Assembly (NCBI GenBank): GCA_905250115.1
Contig: CAJNOI010000199.1
Span: 1-64,000, forward strand
DNA from: Adineta steineri
Taxonomy: Eukaryota; Rotifera; Eurotatoria; Adinetida; Adinetidae
Length of the DNA: 64,000 nucleotides
Direction of reading: 5' to 3'
Shown here: positions 9,900-22,855 of the stretch, piece after piece
Layout of the letters: each line of letters begins with the position of its first letter
How positions within the stretch are numbered: position 1 is the first letter of the stretch
Position numbers and translations under genes: made by a program
The notes under the pieces: model-generated
What the model saw: the letters and a program-made list of their open reading frames with translations, nothing else
What the model was told of the DNA's origin: nothing
The model's database searches: none

Positions 9900-11621
9900 T
9901 TATAATAGAGGAAAATAAACATAGAAATCATGCGTATGTACCAATGGTCGTATCATTTCTAATCGTTGCACATTTGCACAATTACGTCGTGTTTCTTGTC
10001 TTGTAAAATTATTTGTGACAATTCTCAAATGATTATAGGTGACTATTAATTCAGTTAGACATGGTACATATGTCTTTGTTTCATCAAGAAATTGTTCAAC
10101 GTAATCAATATTTCCACTTCTTACGTCAAGTACAGTAAGATGAGGATATTCAGCAATAAGATTTGAGTTATTATTCTTAGATAAACATGTATTCGTATTA
10201 TTCGATGATTGTGATTCAAGATTGAAAACACGTAACGTTTTTAATAATGGAAAAGCTCGAGCAACCCGAATGAAAAATTCATGATTAAATGGAATAATAT
10301 CTTGCACTAATAAATACGTGACATGATTGAATATAATATTTGGAAATAAGTTACCAATATCTTGAAGACGATGAAATGCAAAAGGAATTGAGAAAACTGA
10401 ACAAACAGCTGTCCAGCTACTAATATAATTAATAATACTATTCACATGCTGGTTTTTAATATATATCGTAGATTGTTGAGCAACCATATTATGAAATAAA
10501 TCAATAGTTTTATTATAAGTACTAATATAAAAAGTGAATAATTGAAGTGTTGGTATATAACTCAAAATTTCATTTTCAAGATGAGTTTTATCAATAAATG
10601 TACTTCGATTTTGTACGCGAAGGTATAATGTTAATTTTTCTAAATATTTCATACGACGAAGTAATGGTAAAATATTGGTATCATATGAGTTTATCAGATA
10701 ATCATATTTGAATGAAAAATATTTGAATGTAGCTAACTCATCCTACATTATAAAGAAAAACAATATTGAGAATATTTCATATGTATTGTGTTGAAACTTA
10801 CTATGTTACGAACGGTTGAAATATCATCCATATATGATATATGAACAATCAATGTAGTTAATTGTTTAAGTCGACCATCTAGTATATACAGACAATCATC
10901 GAATGAATAGACATTAATACATAAATAAGTAAGAGTTGAAGATAAGAGAGTAGTTGACGGCAAATTACAAAGTGTTACGGCTGGATATGAACAGTAATCT
11001 GTTCCATCAACGCTGAAATGTTTTAGATTTTTGAACAAATTGAATATCTGTCCATAAACATTTTTAGTATAATTTTCTGATGATCCTATTATATCTCTTG
11101 TATCATTATTTATAAGAATAAGTTGTGTAATTTGTTGTTGAAATATATTACGAAGAGATGATTCATCTAAAAGAAGAACAATATAACATCGTTTTTTTTC
11201 TTGTTATGTTATTGTATTTACCTGTAAAATATTGTAGAGCAATGTCTTGTTTAAACTTTACAATTTTCAATTGAGTTAAATTTGGATAATTAGCAGCAAA
11301 AAGAATACGTTCCATTGAATTTAATTCAACAATAAAATATTTTACATTATGACAAAGTCGTGGCAATATTTCGTTACAAATTTGATTAAACTTACAACAA
11401 GCATTGGGAGAATCATTTTTGATTGATGTAAAATCGAGAATATTACTGAAATTTTTTTCTTTACATAGAACGCCAAGTCGTTTGTTATGAATATTTAATA
11501 ATGAATAATGAACATCAATATTGTTCAATTTTGCCAAAATTATAAGTAATATTTCGTCGGGTAAATCAAGAAAATGGACATTTGATCTGTTCATTTCTCG
11601 TCTGATTATGTTGTTTGACAT
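9900..11621 (-). CDS. F-box protein with leucine-rich C-terminal part
   Basis: Three exons: 11222-11621, 10802-11166 and 9900-10742 (1608 nt, 535 aa). Introns GTAAAT/TTTTAG and GTAAGT/TGTAG. The F-box is near the N-terminus: FLDLPDEILLIILAKLNNID (about residues 17-36), then SLLNIHNKRL. This LPDEILLIIL..LNNIDV form is typical of a large bdelloid F-box family. The rest has irregular leucine-rich segments (LTQLKIVKF, LKHFSVDGTDY, LTTLIVHISYMDD, LEKLTLYLRV, LTVLDVRSGNID), consistent with an LRR-like substrate-binding region. Expected role: substrate adaptor of an SCF ubiquitin ligase. The substrate is unknown. Confidence 0.82.
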
Positions 11622-12663
11622 AAAAATTAAGATATATATTTATATAGATATTCATTGTTAGAAGAGGATACATGAACTTTCAAAAAGGAAGGTCACCTTA
11701 ATGAACTGTCCAGTTGAATCATAGACGTTGAACTTTTTTTATTCTTGTATAGATTTTTCCTGTTCAATGTTTGTCTTTTGTTTTTATGTAGACGAAAATG
11801 AAGGAGAAAAGGATGATCGTTATTGTGAATCTAGTTAAATAATATTTCCAAAGACAATGTGGCTAAAACAATGGTTCATATCTACGAGTGCTACTTAATC
11901 AGTGAAACAAAAAAAAACATTATTAAAATACGATGTAATGGTAAAATACTGAAATATTGTTTTTAAACTTGAAATGTCAAATCTTTCTAAAGAGAATATC
12001 AAGAATATTTCAAAGATATGTTTCATAGGAATAGAAACTTCTGTGAGATGTGTATAATTAAATTTACTGAGCAATGTATTACAATGCCACTGATAAATAT
12101 TAGAAGTTCATATTTCAATTATTCGTCAGTATGATAACCATATTGTCATTGCTTATTTTGTAATAAATAATGAAAAGATGAATGTCCTAAGAACGTAAGG
12201 ATATAATATTTAACAATCTTGAGGGTGTGGGTAGGATAGATAGCATACACCCACACCACTCACACTCGAACTTCATTGTTATTTGATATCTATCGATCAA
12301 ATATAAGTTTCAGACCAGATTAATGCAGTAGAAATGATTAATACTTATTACAAAAAAACGTTTTCTTCTATTGCCAAAACGATCTAATAGAATTTTGAAA
12401 AAAAAATCGAAATGTCTCGTACTAGTTAGCGCAAACTCGCTGATTAGAAGTTGTAGTAAATAGAGAAATTTGTCCTCAATATTCGAACATGCTACACTGA
12501 TTGCTATGAAGAAGAAAAAAAAACATACAACAATTAGGAGAAATGAATTGTACATCAACAAAGAAATTAAAAACGTTCTGTTTTGATGAATACTTCAAAA
12601 ATAAACAAAATCGAGTTGTATATACTCGAAAAGTACCAGGTGTGATTTTAAAGTCTGTTAATA
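11622..12663. other. Intergenic, no gene; one telomere-like foldback
   Basis: Downstream of the FG-GAP gene and upstream of the F-box start. Only AT-rich DNA and repeat G (12218-12268) are seen. The minus frames at 12310-12670 lie after the FG-GAP stop and are not coding-like. Confidence 0.5.
12218..12268. repeat. Telomere-like foldback repeat, copy G
   Basis: CTTGAGGGTGTGGGTAGG (from 12218), a short spacer, then CACCCACACCACTCACACTC. Its left end CTTGAGGGTG is the family end in its best form. Confidence 0.7.
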
Positions 12664-15600
12664 CTAGCAAGTTTTCGTAAGAATATTTACATTGCCATAT
12701 CCATTATTGGTGGCAACAATATCCATCAATCTATCATTATTGACATCACCGACGGCAAGTGCAAAGGGGTTTGATTTAAAACCAGTAGGAAATATCTGTT
12801 CCATGGCGAAACTTCCATTACCGAAACCTAGAAAAATACCAAGATTGTTTGCACCATAATTAGCTACAGCTATATCTAATAGAGTATCATTATTAAAATC
12901 TAATATAGCAACTGAATATGGTCGAGAAAGCACACCGGTAAAATAATTCATTTGCTTTGAAAAACTATTTGTGCCATTGCTAAGAAAAACACCGATATTA
13001 TCACTACCAGAATTTGCAACAACAATATCCGATCGATTGTCCATATTAAAATCTCCAACAGCAACCCAACACGGTTGAGATCCATTTCCAGTCGAATATG
13101 TAATTGTTTGACTATTAAAAGTGCCATAACCTGATCCAAATATTATCATTATATTATCCATGCCAGTATTGGTGACGACGATATCTTTTTGAGTATCATT
13201 ATCGAAATCTGCAATTGCGATAGAAGTCGGTTGAGAGGAAAGTCCAGTAGAATATGCCGGTGCATTTAAAAAACTTTCGTTAACATATCCAAAAAGTACA
13301 CCTACACTATCAGAACCATAGTTAGCGATAATAACATCTAATCGACTGTCATTATTAAAATCAGCAATAGCTAAATGATAGGGTTCAGAATTATCACCAG
13401 TGGAATAGAGCAATTGACTGAAAAAAGTGCCATTCACACATCCAAGAAGAACACCTAAGTATCCATTACCATAATTAGCAGTGACTATATCCATTTGATT
13501 GTCATTGTTAAAATCACCGGCAGCGATCCATGAAGGAGCAGAATTATTACCCGTAGACAATGTAATTTGTTGAGAAAAAGTATGATTACTATTTCCAAAA
13601 AAGATACCTATATTATCCGTTCCAGAGTTAGCAACAGCGATATCTAGACGATGATCATTGTTAAAATCAGCAACAATAACCGAATCTGGATGTGAGCCAC
13701 TACCAGTGGAATAATTTCCTTGAATTGAAAATGTATCATTGATACTTCCATAAAAAATACACATATTAGCAGTTGCATAATTAACAACGACAATATCCAG
13801 TCGATTATCTTCATTGAAATCAGCAATAGCAACTGATATTGGATAAGAATTGGTTCCTGTTGGATATAAACTAACGTTGGAAAAAGTTCCATCACCGTTT
13901 CCATAAAAAATACCTATGTTATGTGACAATTCAAGAGCAACAATGATATCTAAGCAATTGTCTTTATTCAAATCAGCAAAAGTGACATCAGCTGGACCAG
14001 AATTAGATCCAGTTGCGTAAGTTGTCTGATTCGAAAAGTTACCATGACCATATCCAAGGAAAACACCAATATTACCTGAATAATAATTTGCGACAACAAT
14101 ATCTAAGTAGCTATCATTGTTTAAATCAACAACGATAGTGGGCTGTGGACTCGATCCGATACCAGTTGAATAAGAAGCTACTTGACTGGAGAAAGTACCG
14201 TTGCCTAACCCTAGAAAAATACCTATAGTGTTGATACCACTGTTGGCAACAACGAAATCTATCCAACCATCATTGTTAAAATCACCTGCAGATACGGATT
14301 GTGGAGTAGAATGAGTTCCAGTGAAATGTGATATTTGTTTTTTAAATGCTCCAATATCATATTTCAAAAATGTAAATATATTATTAGTGCCAGAATTAAC
14401 AACAACAATATCAGGTTTTCTATCATTGTTAAAATCGTTAATGGCTAATGATTGTGGAATAGAACCGAATCCTGTAGAATAGATCTCAGGACTTGAAAAA
14501 TTACCATTTCCATCTCCAAATAGAATAGCAACATTATTCGTACCAGAGTTAGTTACAGCTATATCAACTTGATTATCATTGTTTAAATCATCAAGAGCAA
14601 CCGATGTTGGATAAGACAAATCACCAGTTGAAAATATTGTATTCAACGGAAAATTTCCGAATGTTTGGCCTAAGGAAACTCCTATGGCGTTGAGTTCATA
14701 GTATGCAATAGTCATATCTAATTGATTATCATTATTAAAATCACCGAGAGCAACAGTTCTTGGATGCGGAGAAGTTCCAGTGGAATAGGTATTTTCACGT
14801 ATACCAGTCATATAAGTAAAACCAAGAAAAATACCTATTACACTAGTATAGAAATTAGAAACGACAATATCCAGTCGATTATCGCTATTAAAGTTACCAA
14901 CTGCAACCGAATGTGGACAACTATTGCTACCAGTTGAATAAGTTTCTTCATCCTGCATTGTACCGTCACCGTTTCCTTTAAACACTGCTACATTAGCAGT
15001 TTGACAATTAGCAACCACGATATCCAATTTATAATCATTATTGAAATCTCCAATGTTTATCGACTGTGGTTGAGAACCACTGCCAGTTGAATAACTCACT
15101 GGACTAGCAAATGTACCATTACCAAAGCTTAGAAAAATATCAATAGCAAGATTGAAGTAGAGAGAAACGATTATATCCAGTTGACCATCATTATTTAGAT
15201 CACCAGTGACAATACTATTTGGTCCAGATCCAGAACCAGTAAAAAAGAACGTCTGATCTGTAAAAGTACCATTACCGCGTCCAAAAAACACGCCTATGCC
15301 AGAAAAATGAAAGTTGGCCACAGCAATATCTAAATAGCTATCATTATTAAAATGACCAGTAATAGCACTTTGTGGTGCAGAATTAATACCAGTTGAATAA
15401 GTTGTTTGAGTCGAAAAACTACCATTACCAAAAGCAAGAAAAATGCCGATATTGTTTGTACCAGAATTGGTAATTATAATATCGAGTTGGTTATCATTAT
15501 TTAAATCTGCAACAATTACACCGGCGGGTTGAGAACCAGAACCAGTTGAATATGTTATTTGACTTGAGAAACTGCCGTTACCGTATCCTAGAAATATACC

Positions 15601-17552
15601 AATATTGTTATCCAGCATATTGGATACTACCATATCTAATTGATTATCATTATTAAAATCGCCAGTAGCAACGGAATTCAGACCTAAACCAGTTCTAGTC
15701 GAGTAACTAGCTTGAGTTGAGAATGTGCCATTTCCAAAACCCTTAAATATACGTACCTTACTCGTAACGAAATTAGTAACGAAAATATCTGTTCGACTAT
15801 CATTATTGTAGTCAGAAACAATCACGGTATATGGACCAGCATTGGTACCTGTTGAATAAGCAGTTTGATTTGAAAAACTATAGATTCGATATGTGAGAAT
15901 AATATCAATATAGTTATGGTCAAAGTTAACAACCGCAATATCCGATAGATCATCATTATTGAAATCACAAGTGGTAATAGAGAACGGTGTATAATCAAAG
16001 TCAGTGAAAAATATTATCTGATCAGCGAACAATCCATTTCCATAACCAAAAAATGCACCTAGATTATCTGTACCATAATTAGCTACAATGATATCAAGGT
16101 TGTTATCATTGTCAAAATCAGCAATGACGATTGATTGTGGAAAAGAATTATTGCCAGTTGAATATTTTGTTAGTGTCGTAAAAGTACCGTTTCCAAATCC
16201 CAAAAGAATGCCGATATTGTTCGAACCAGAACAAGCAACAACAATATCCATATGAGTGTCATTATTTAAATCATTAATGGCAACTGAATATGGATGGGAA
16301 TTAATACCTGTGTTAAAAATAATCTGGATACTGAATTCCATATTGCCACGTCCAAAATATATACCAATAGTATTAGTACCATAATTAGCCACAGCGATAT
16401 CAAGGTTATCATCATGATCGAAATCAGTAACGGCAAGTGCATACGGAATAGAGTCAAAGCCAGTAGAAAATGTTGTCTGACTCACAAAATTACCGTCACC
16501 AGTTCCTAGAAGAATACCAATGCTGTTAGTACCATAGTTAACTACAACAATATCGAGTTGTGTGTCTTTGTTAAAATCTCCTACGTCAATCCATCGTGGA
16601 CGAGAAGATCCAGTGGAAAAAGTACGTTGAGATGCGAAAGTACCATTGTCCATTCCAAGAAAGATTCCAACACTATTGGTACCAAAATTTGCCACAGCTA
16701 TGTCTTGTCGTTGATCATTGTTGAAATCGCCAACAGCTACTGCATACGGAAACGAATCAGAACCCGTGGAATATGTTTTTTGATCATCAAATGTATTATT
16801 TCCTTGTCGAAGAAATATTCCTATGTTGTTGCTGCCTGAATTCGATACAACTATATCAGGATGACCATCTTTGTTAAAATCACCGATAGAAATAGAATAT
16901 GGACGAGAATCGTCATCAGTTGAACTGCGTGTTTCTGACTTTAAAATATATCCACATATTTTGTCTAAATAAAGGAAGATATTTAATTTAGAATAGAATA
17001 AAATTCATTTATTTCTTGTCGATTCTAAAAACATTAACGTATGCTAGTCTTCAATCGACTTTTTCAACACATTATTTAACGATCACTTTCGAATAATAAT
17101 ACATATAACAGCTATTAACCCAATCAGCTTAAATGTATTCTTTCCAAGATTGTGCGAAACAATCTCACTTCAGTGTTATCTATTCTAACAATATTTAAAA
17201 AATATAATAATAGATACATACTTGCTGGTTTTGGTGTACTGTAATAAACTATCAAAATCCCAATCAACATCGCTATACTTGTAAAGCCAGCAAAACACAA
17301 AATGCTTCTAGTTGTGTGAGACATGCACGAAATACAAGATGTTCTAACAGAAACGGATTTAAAATATCATTAATGTTCAAAAAATAAGAAATTATACTTA
17401 GTTACTGAAGTTGTTTTAGAATTATCACGATCATTATTGATAATCTTTGATTTGCTTACTGAAATCTCATTATCATCTACGTTTTCTGATGGTAAGATAT
17501 CGATATCGTTTTCTGATGGCAAGCTATCAATATTGTTTAAAGTCATTTCCAT
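12664..17552 (-). CDS. Type II membrane protein with 28 FG-GAP/VCBS repeats
   Basis: Three exons: 17398-17552, 17222-17343 and 12664-16964 (4578 nt, 1525 aa). Donors GTATAA and GTATGT, acceptors TGTTAG and TATTTAG; phases join exactly. The first ~65 residues are Ser/Asp/Asn-rich and cytosolic. One hydrophobic segment (about 66-86, ILCFAGFTSIAMLIGILIVY) acts as signal anchor, so the repeats face outside or the lumen. I count 28 units of about 48-49 residues, each with a D-x-N-x-D-x-x-x-D calcium-loop motif such as DFNNDNQLDIVVAN, then GTNNIGIFLGxGNGTF and YSTG. Such repeats form beta-propellers in integrin-alpha and bacterial surface proteins and suggest adhesion or ligand binding. The family is greatly expanded in bdelloids; bacterial origin is often suspected but is not shown here. 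Confidence 0.88.
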
Positions 17553-19328
17553 CTACAATTTAAAAAAAGTATACTTATAAGCATAAATATATTACATCAT
17601 TCTTTAAATAACGAAATATTCTGCACTTGAATCGACTGAAAAGTTCGTTATCGATTATGTATTGATTTCTACCTTTAAAAATATATTTATACTCGATATT
17701 GACGTTATTATATTCATGTTTTATTTTCTTTTGTTAGGCTTTTTTTCTAAATCATAAGATAATTGATCACAAGATATAAACAACGCACAAACGAAACATA
17801 TTTGCGATGTTTTTGATGATCATATATAATGAGAAATTGACGAAAAAGAAAACGATATGTGATGTCGTCAGTAAATATTATGACAGCTAAAAATTGTTAT
17901 TAATCACTAGTATGATTGTATTCTTTTTAAACCCATGCTTTCTTTAATATCTATAATAAATGTGAATGAAGAGTTACCTTTTTTTCGTTATTTATTACTG
18001 TGATGCAATGACTTATGAATCATTGCCGATAATATCTATTCAGTTGCATTATTTTTGCACTATTAGATTCTCTTTCTCGTATGATATTTTTTGAATATTT
18101 TGATACGGATTATATTTTGTATTTATCAGTAAAAGACAGCATGAACAGCATATATTTTTTGCATACTGAAACATCTAGACATATTGAAGAAGTATCTTCG
18201 AATAAAATGCAAAATTATTCTACCATTTTGCCAAAAAAAAGATAAACGAAAAAAAAACGATTTCAATTCGAAAGCTGATGTGTTGTATTTTAATCGTATT
18301 ATATGAAAAAAGAATACATATTTGTATTGTTATAATGAAGTCTAATCTATTTCAATTATAACTGTAAGTTGGACAGACGGTTATATATATTAGACACATC
18401 AATGTAAAGTCCATTACTTTTGTCCTATGAATTCATATTGACGATTGTTATGTCAATATAATGAGAACGATAAGTACACTTGTTATTTTTTTGAACATAT
18501 TCAACTATTTGTGTCTTATCAAAGACTTTTACCTTAAATCCTATCTCATCTGAAGGTCAACGAGTATGATTATATATTTAATTCATTTCGTTTGTTTGTT
18601 ATATTCTCGATAGTTTCATTGTTCGTAACCAAGAATAGAAAAAAAAGATAGGCGAATAAAATTTCAAATGTATCTTTTGATTTTTTTAGTGTACAAGCAC
18701 TTTTTTCTGTTTTCTCACGTTGATCAACCATATATAAAACGGTATATTCTTGAGTAATAATTCGTTTTTTTTATGTGATTTGTATTTTTCTACCTAACTT
18801 AATGCGCACATGTTTTTTTCGAATCAAACTCATACTACCTTTCTTTTTGTCGACCATACGTGTATCGTCCCTGTTCTAAACGACTACAATTTCGACTTTC
18901 GAAATCTCAATATTCGTCTCCAAAACTCTCATTTAAATAGTTCATATTCAACAAAATTTGAATCTAATTTTTCATCATTCCTTCCCAATTTACACGCATT
19001 GGTATTAGAATTTTTCACTGGTGAACAATTATCTATGTTTACCGACAGAGTCAAAACTCTATGAAAATATCTACCTTGCTAAATGTATATAAGTATCTCC
19101 GAGACTTTATATTATTTAATCATATTGTTTATCAAAACTAAAATGATGAATCTTTGAATGAATTGTAAAATTTCTTTTTACGTTAATTACGATATTTATT
19201 GAACTTGGAAATCGTTATTTAAAACAACGAATATATATGTATATAATCAATAAATCCTCTTGATTAGGTATAAATGTTAATGAAAACATAAAATTCACAA
19301 ACGGATACAATAACAAAAAAATATAATT
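17553..19328. other. Long intergenic region
   Basis: Between the start of the FG-GAP gene and the stop of SIRT2, about 1.8 kb of AT-rich DNA. Only the possible gene remnant at 18810-19064 stands out. Confidence 0.45.
18810..19064 (+). pseudogene. Possible LRR/F-box-family remnant
   Basis: An 84-codon frame whose end (FLPNLHALVLEFFTGEQLSM) looks like a leucine-rich segment of the rotifer F-box/LRR family. No F-box, no continuing exon and no clear promoter are visible. It could be a relic or chance. Confidence 0.25.
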
Positions 19329-21335
19329 TTATTCTTTTTTTGTTTCATCATCATTTAATGCTGCTTTAGCAATTTGTTCAGCTAAGCGATCTGCATTTTC
19401 TCCTGTTTCATTCGGTGCAGTTGATAGATGTTCTTTAGCTTTTTCTAACGATGTACCTTCGGACTCGAGTAATTTATTAAAATCGTCCTAAAAATATTAA
19501 TGTTTTTCGAGAAAATGAAATTTACAAATAATCAATCTCACCTCCCAACCAAGTAATTTTACTAGTTCAGTAACACCTTCATCACATGTACTTTGATGAA
19601 ATACATCACGACGATTTGCTTTCGTGCCATATAATAATGAACCAGATGCCTAAAACAAAAAACGATAAATACCATCAGAAATTCAAACTATTATTATTTA
19701 CATTTATTGCATCCATTGGTGATTTTGATTTACCAACAGGTTCTCTATTAATAAGAAGACGTGGACAATCTTTATCAACACTAAAAATAAATTATTAAAG
19801 AAATATCTTATATAAAATAATAATTTCTTATTCATACAATGTTTGAAGACGATTAAATGGTGCAACTTGTAATGATGTACCAATAATAATCAAAAAATCA
19901 GCTTTATCAAAATCCTAATAATACAAAAAAAATTCTAATAATAAAAAATTATTATTTATAACTTACGCTATTTATACATTCATGAAATCGTCGAGGAAGG
20001 CCTTCTCCAAAAAAGACAATATCTAATTTAAAATAGATTTGATATAATTCGAGATACTATTAAAATATAATTTACCTGGCTTAATAATTCCATCGCATTC
20101 TTTACAACGTGGAATTTCATCTTTAAATATAATTTCTAAACACAAAAAAGATCATTCAATTTTTATAAGGTTTTTCGAATGTGATGATATATTGATTTGC
20201 AAGTTCTTGCTCCAAAAATCAGATTATCAAAAACCTGTCTCGTAGAGTCTATAATAGACTACTACAGAAGTCCAGTAATTAACATCTCAGCCAAAAATAG
20301 AGTCGTGTGTTTTATCTAAAGTACGGCGGTTCCAAAAGCGCGGTTCCGGTTCGGTTCCATTTTTTTGTAGCTGCCGTACTCTAATTTTATCTGATTAGTA
20401 AACACGATAGACGAAATAGGGGTAAGGGTAAAAACGCAAATTAAATATTAACCTTTAACAAATTCTAAATCATATTCTTTTCGACAATTTAAACAATGTG
20501 ATGTAAAGAATGTTCCATGTGCTTCAACAATTTTGTCTGTCGGTACACCAGCAACACGTTCCAATGAATCAATATTCTATAATAATCAATATATATATAA
20601 TTTGTTAATTATAAACTAGTTCATATATCTACTTGTGTAAATATTCTTAATAATTTATTTTTTTCATCTAATAATCGAAGGAAATAATGCGTTGGTGTTG
20701 GCTAAATGAAATAGAATTAAATTGAATAGTTGGTATTTTTGTAAAATAAACTTACAGTAAATTTTTGTGGATAAAGTTCTTTAGCAAGTAAAAAGAATGG
20801 TTTAGGATTTGTCTGAAAATTTCGAAATAAAATTACTTCTTATTTTTCATAGAAATTAAGTTTTTTCACCAACTCGAAAGAAATCCAAATGAAAAACGGC
20901 TTCTGGAAATGGTAAATTATATTTTTCTAATTGAGAATAAAGTCCAGTTTCTGGTGAACGAAAATCAGGTATACCAGCACTTGTTGATATACCAGCGCCA
21001 GCCATTACAACAATATTTGAACATTTACTCATATATTCAGCTGCGGTTTTCAAATCAAATGCTGTTAAAACAGGATCTTTAGCTGCCGGCTCATCAGATG
21101 ATTTTAGCGAACCAAATAAACCCGAAAATTGACTCATTACTAAATTATATGAAAAAGTTTTTTATTCAAAATATATTTCATTTTAATTATATACATTGTT
21201 GTAGCATAGTAGCATCATCTTCATCATCACTTTTTGGTTTATCCGTATTATCAGCTGGTTTTTTGTTTGATTCTAAAGTATATGTAATCTTTTTATTTTT
21301 CATTGAAATACTCAAAGAAATAACATACCAGCCAT
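19329..21335 (-). CDS. SIRT2: SIRT2-like NAD-dependent protein deacetylase
   Basis: Twelve exons: 21329-21335, 21195-21272, 20874-21139, 20756-20812, 20633-20701, 20453-20576, 20076-20135, 19967-20022, 19838-19914, 19702-19780, 19542-19649, 19329-19487 (1140 nt, 379 aa; vertebrate SIRT2 is about 390). Class I sirtuin marks: [14 protein letters not shown] (from about 76), TQNID (about 158-162), catalytic His179 in AHG, zinc Cys pairs CLNC (187/190) and CKEC (211/214), and [11 protein letters not shown]. The C-terminal tail is acidic and polar. It should remove acetyl groups from tubulin and histones in cytosol and nucleus, giving O-acetyl-ADP-ribose and nicotinamide. Exon 3 uses a GTTGGT donor. 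The first coding exon is only 7 nt. Intron 6 carries a foldback element. Confidence 0.95.
20320..20382. repeat. GTACGGC foldback element, short copy in SIRT2 intron 6
   Basis: About 63 bp with ends AGTACGGCGGTTCC and GCCGTACT as terminal inverted repeats, and CGGTTCCGGTTCGGTTCC inside. TCTAA occurs on the left flank and partly on the right (CTAA/TCTAA). It matches the ends of the larger element at 45731-46056 and looks like an internal deletion of it. It accounts for the extra length of this 315-nt intron. Confidence 0.6.
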
Positions 21336-21482
21336 GAAAGATGTGTTTCGTTGTTAAAAATAATTTAATCTAGAAAGTATAATCTGACTTATTTTAAAAG
21401 GAAAATACTAAATATCTGTAATTGTTTTTTCGAAAGACTGTACAACACTTAAATACACTAAGAAAAATGAAACATATAATTT
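21336..21482 (-). promoter_or_regulatory. Short intercistronic region with candidate trans-splice acceptors
   Basis: 147 nt between the SAM-gene stop and the SIRT2 ATG, same strand. On the minus strand it holds 3'-splice-like sites (TTTTTCTTAG, ATATTTAG, ACTTTCTAG); the last lies about 40 nt before the ATG. This fits spliced-leader addition to the downstream gene. Confidence 0.35.
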
Positions 21483-22855
21483 TTAAGAACCATGATTAGC
21501 AATTGAACGTGTTAGAAAAGTTGTTGTAGCACCAAGTTTAAATCGTTTCGAAGGTAATGTTTGACCTACAAAAGACGAAAAATCTTTATTAAAACATCGA
21601 GAAACAATAATTGACGTACCGCTATGTTTTGATTCTATTTCATCATTCTGATGAAGTAAATTTGTTGATCGTCGAAGTTCATCATCAAGAGTTAAAAGTT
21701 GTACTTTTAGACATTCTTGTTCGTCATTTTTTGGTGTTCGTTTCATTGCATTTGCAATAACGATTTCGTTTGATGTTATTTTGTTAGTATCAACTGATTT
21801 CGGATCATTTTTATGTGTCATTTTAGCAAATGGATTTATCAATTTATTTGTTATATTTGATACTTTTTTAGTTATGATTGCTGTTTGTCGTTTTAATAAT
21901 GATTTTGGTATACTAAGTCTCTTAAGACGATCATTACCAACAAGGATTTTTTTTTGTAATGCAATCGTATCTATAAAAAATACATTTTATTTGATAAATA
22001 GCATAGACAATCGAGAATACTACCGGAAAGTGATTTGATCGGTCGCATTCCATGAGATGGTGATGGTGAAACTATTTTTGAACATGAATCAAGTAATGTC
22101 TTGATTTTGTCATTACTATTAATCGCTTGGATTCTTTTTGGTGTCTTAATAAAATATAAAAATATTTAAAAACTAAAGATGAATTATATACAAACCTGTA
22201 AAACCTGTATCATAGTATGTTCGTCAGGATATTTTTCATTGATAATTGTTGATTCATTATATGAAGAATCTATATATAAAATTATGATTAAAATTAATAG
22301 ATATCACAAAATAGTATTAACTAACGATCATTAAATGAAATTCGAGATAATAATGCTGGTGATAAACTACATTTAGATTGTGGATTTAATGGAGTTGATT
22401 GTTTAATTCCAAGCCAATGATCCATATTGCAACTCGAATCTAGAATTATGATTAAATCATTGTGTTTTCATTAATACAATAATATATACCTGTAGATTGT
22501 CGAGTTAATGGTAAATTCTCCTTGAATAAAATTAAAAGATAAATTATTAAATCAATCAATTTCTGAATAATTACTCTCTCATCGAATAATTGAGCTTGTC
22601 TAATCAAACAAGCACGATCAAATTGATTAGTTATACCAAGTTTACGTAATTCATCTTCACCAACATTTAACAACTCTTCAAGAGTTGCGAATCGATCTGT
22701 CAATGCTGTAGCATATCGTAAAAGTGTTTGATTATTAACCGATAAATCTGATTCTTGAAGAAATTTCAACCAAAATGACGTATCTGTAGGAAATAAATGA
22801 TGCAAGTAATTTCATTGGATAAAGGTAGTAAAGAATAATATTTACCTGATGTCAT
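21483..22855 (-). CDS. SAM-domain protein, function unknown
   Basis: Eight exons: 22846-22855, 22575-22783, 22490-22520, 22326-22439, 22196-22269, 22024-22144, 21620-21970, 21483-21565 (993 nt, 330 aa). Residues about 5-73 are SAM-like: FWLKFLQESDLS...ALTDRFATLEELLNVGEDEL.KLGI..QFDRACLIRQA. The rest is basic, Ser/Thr/Lys-rich and probably disordered, ending in LPSKRFKLGATTTFLTR. The 54-nt last intron (GTACGT...TTTGTAG) is in frame, so retention would add 18 residues. The 50-nt intron 2 (GTAATT...TTCAAG) is also inferred. SAM domains mediate self-association or RNA/protein binding; I cannot assign a partner. SIRT2 follows 147 nt downstream on the same strand. Confidence 0.72.

Noticed and set aside
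12310..12670. Frames of 83 and 64 codons downstream of the FG-GAP gene
   Set aside because: They are Phe-rich products of AT tracts after the FG-GAP stop, with no homology signal.
14722..16839. Plus-strand frames opposite the FG-GAP repeats
   Set aside because: They recur at the repeat period, so they are shadows of the antisense repeat array.
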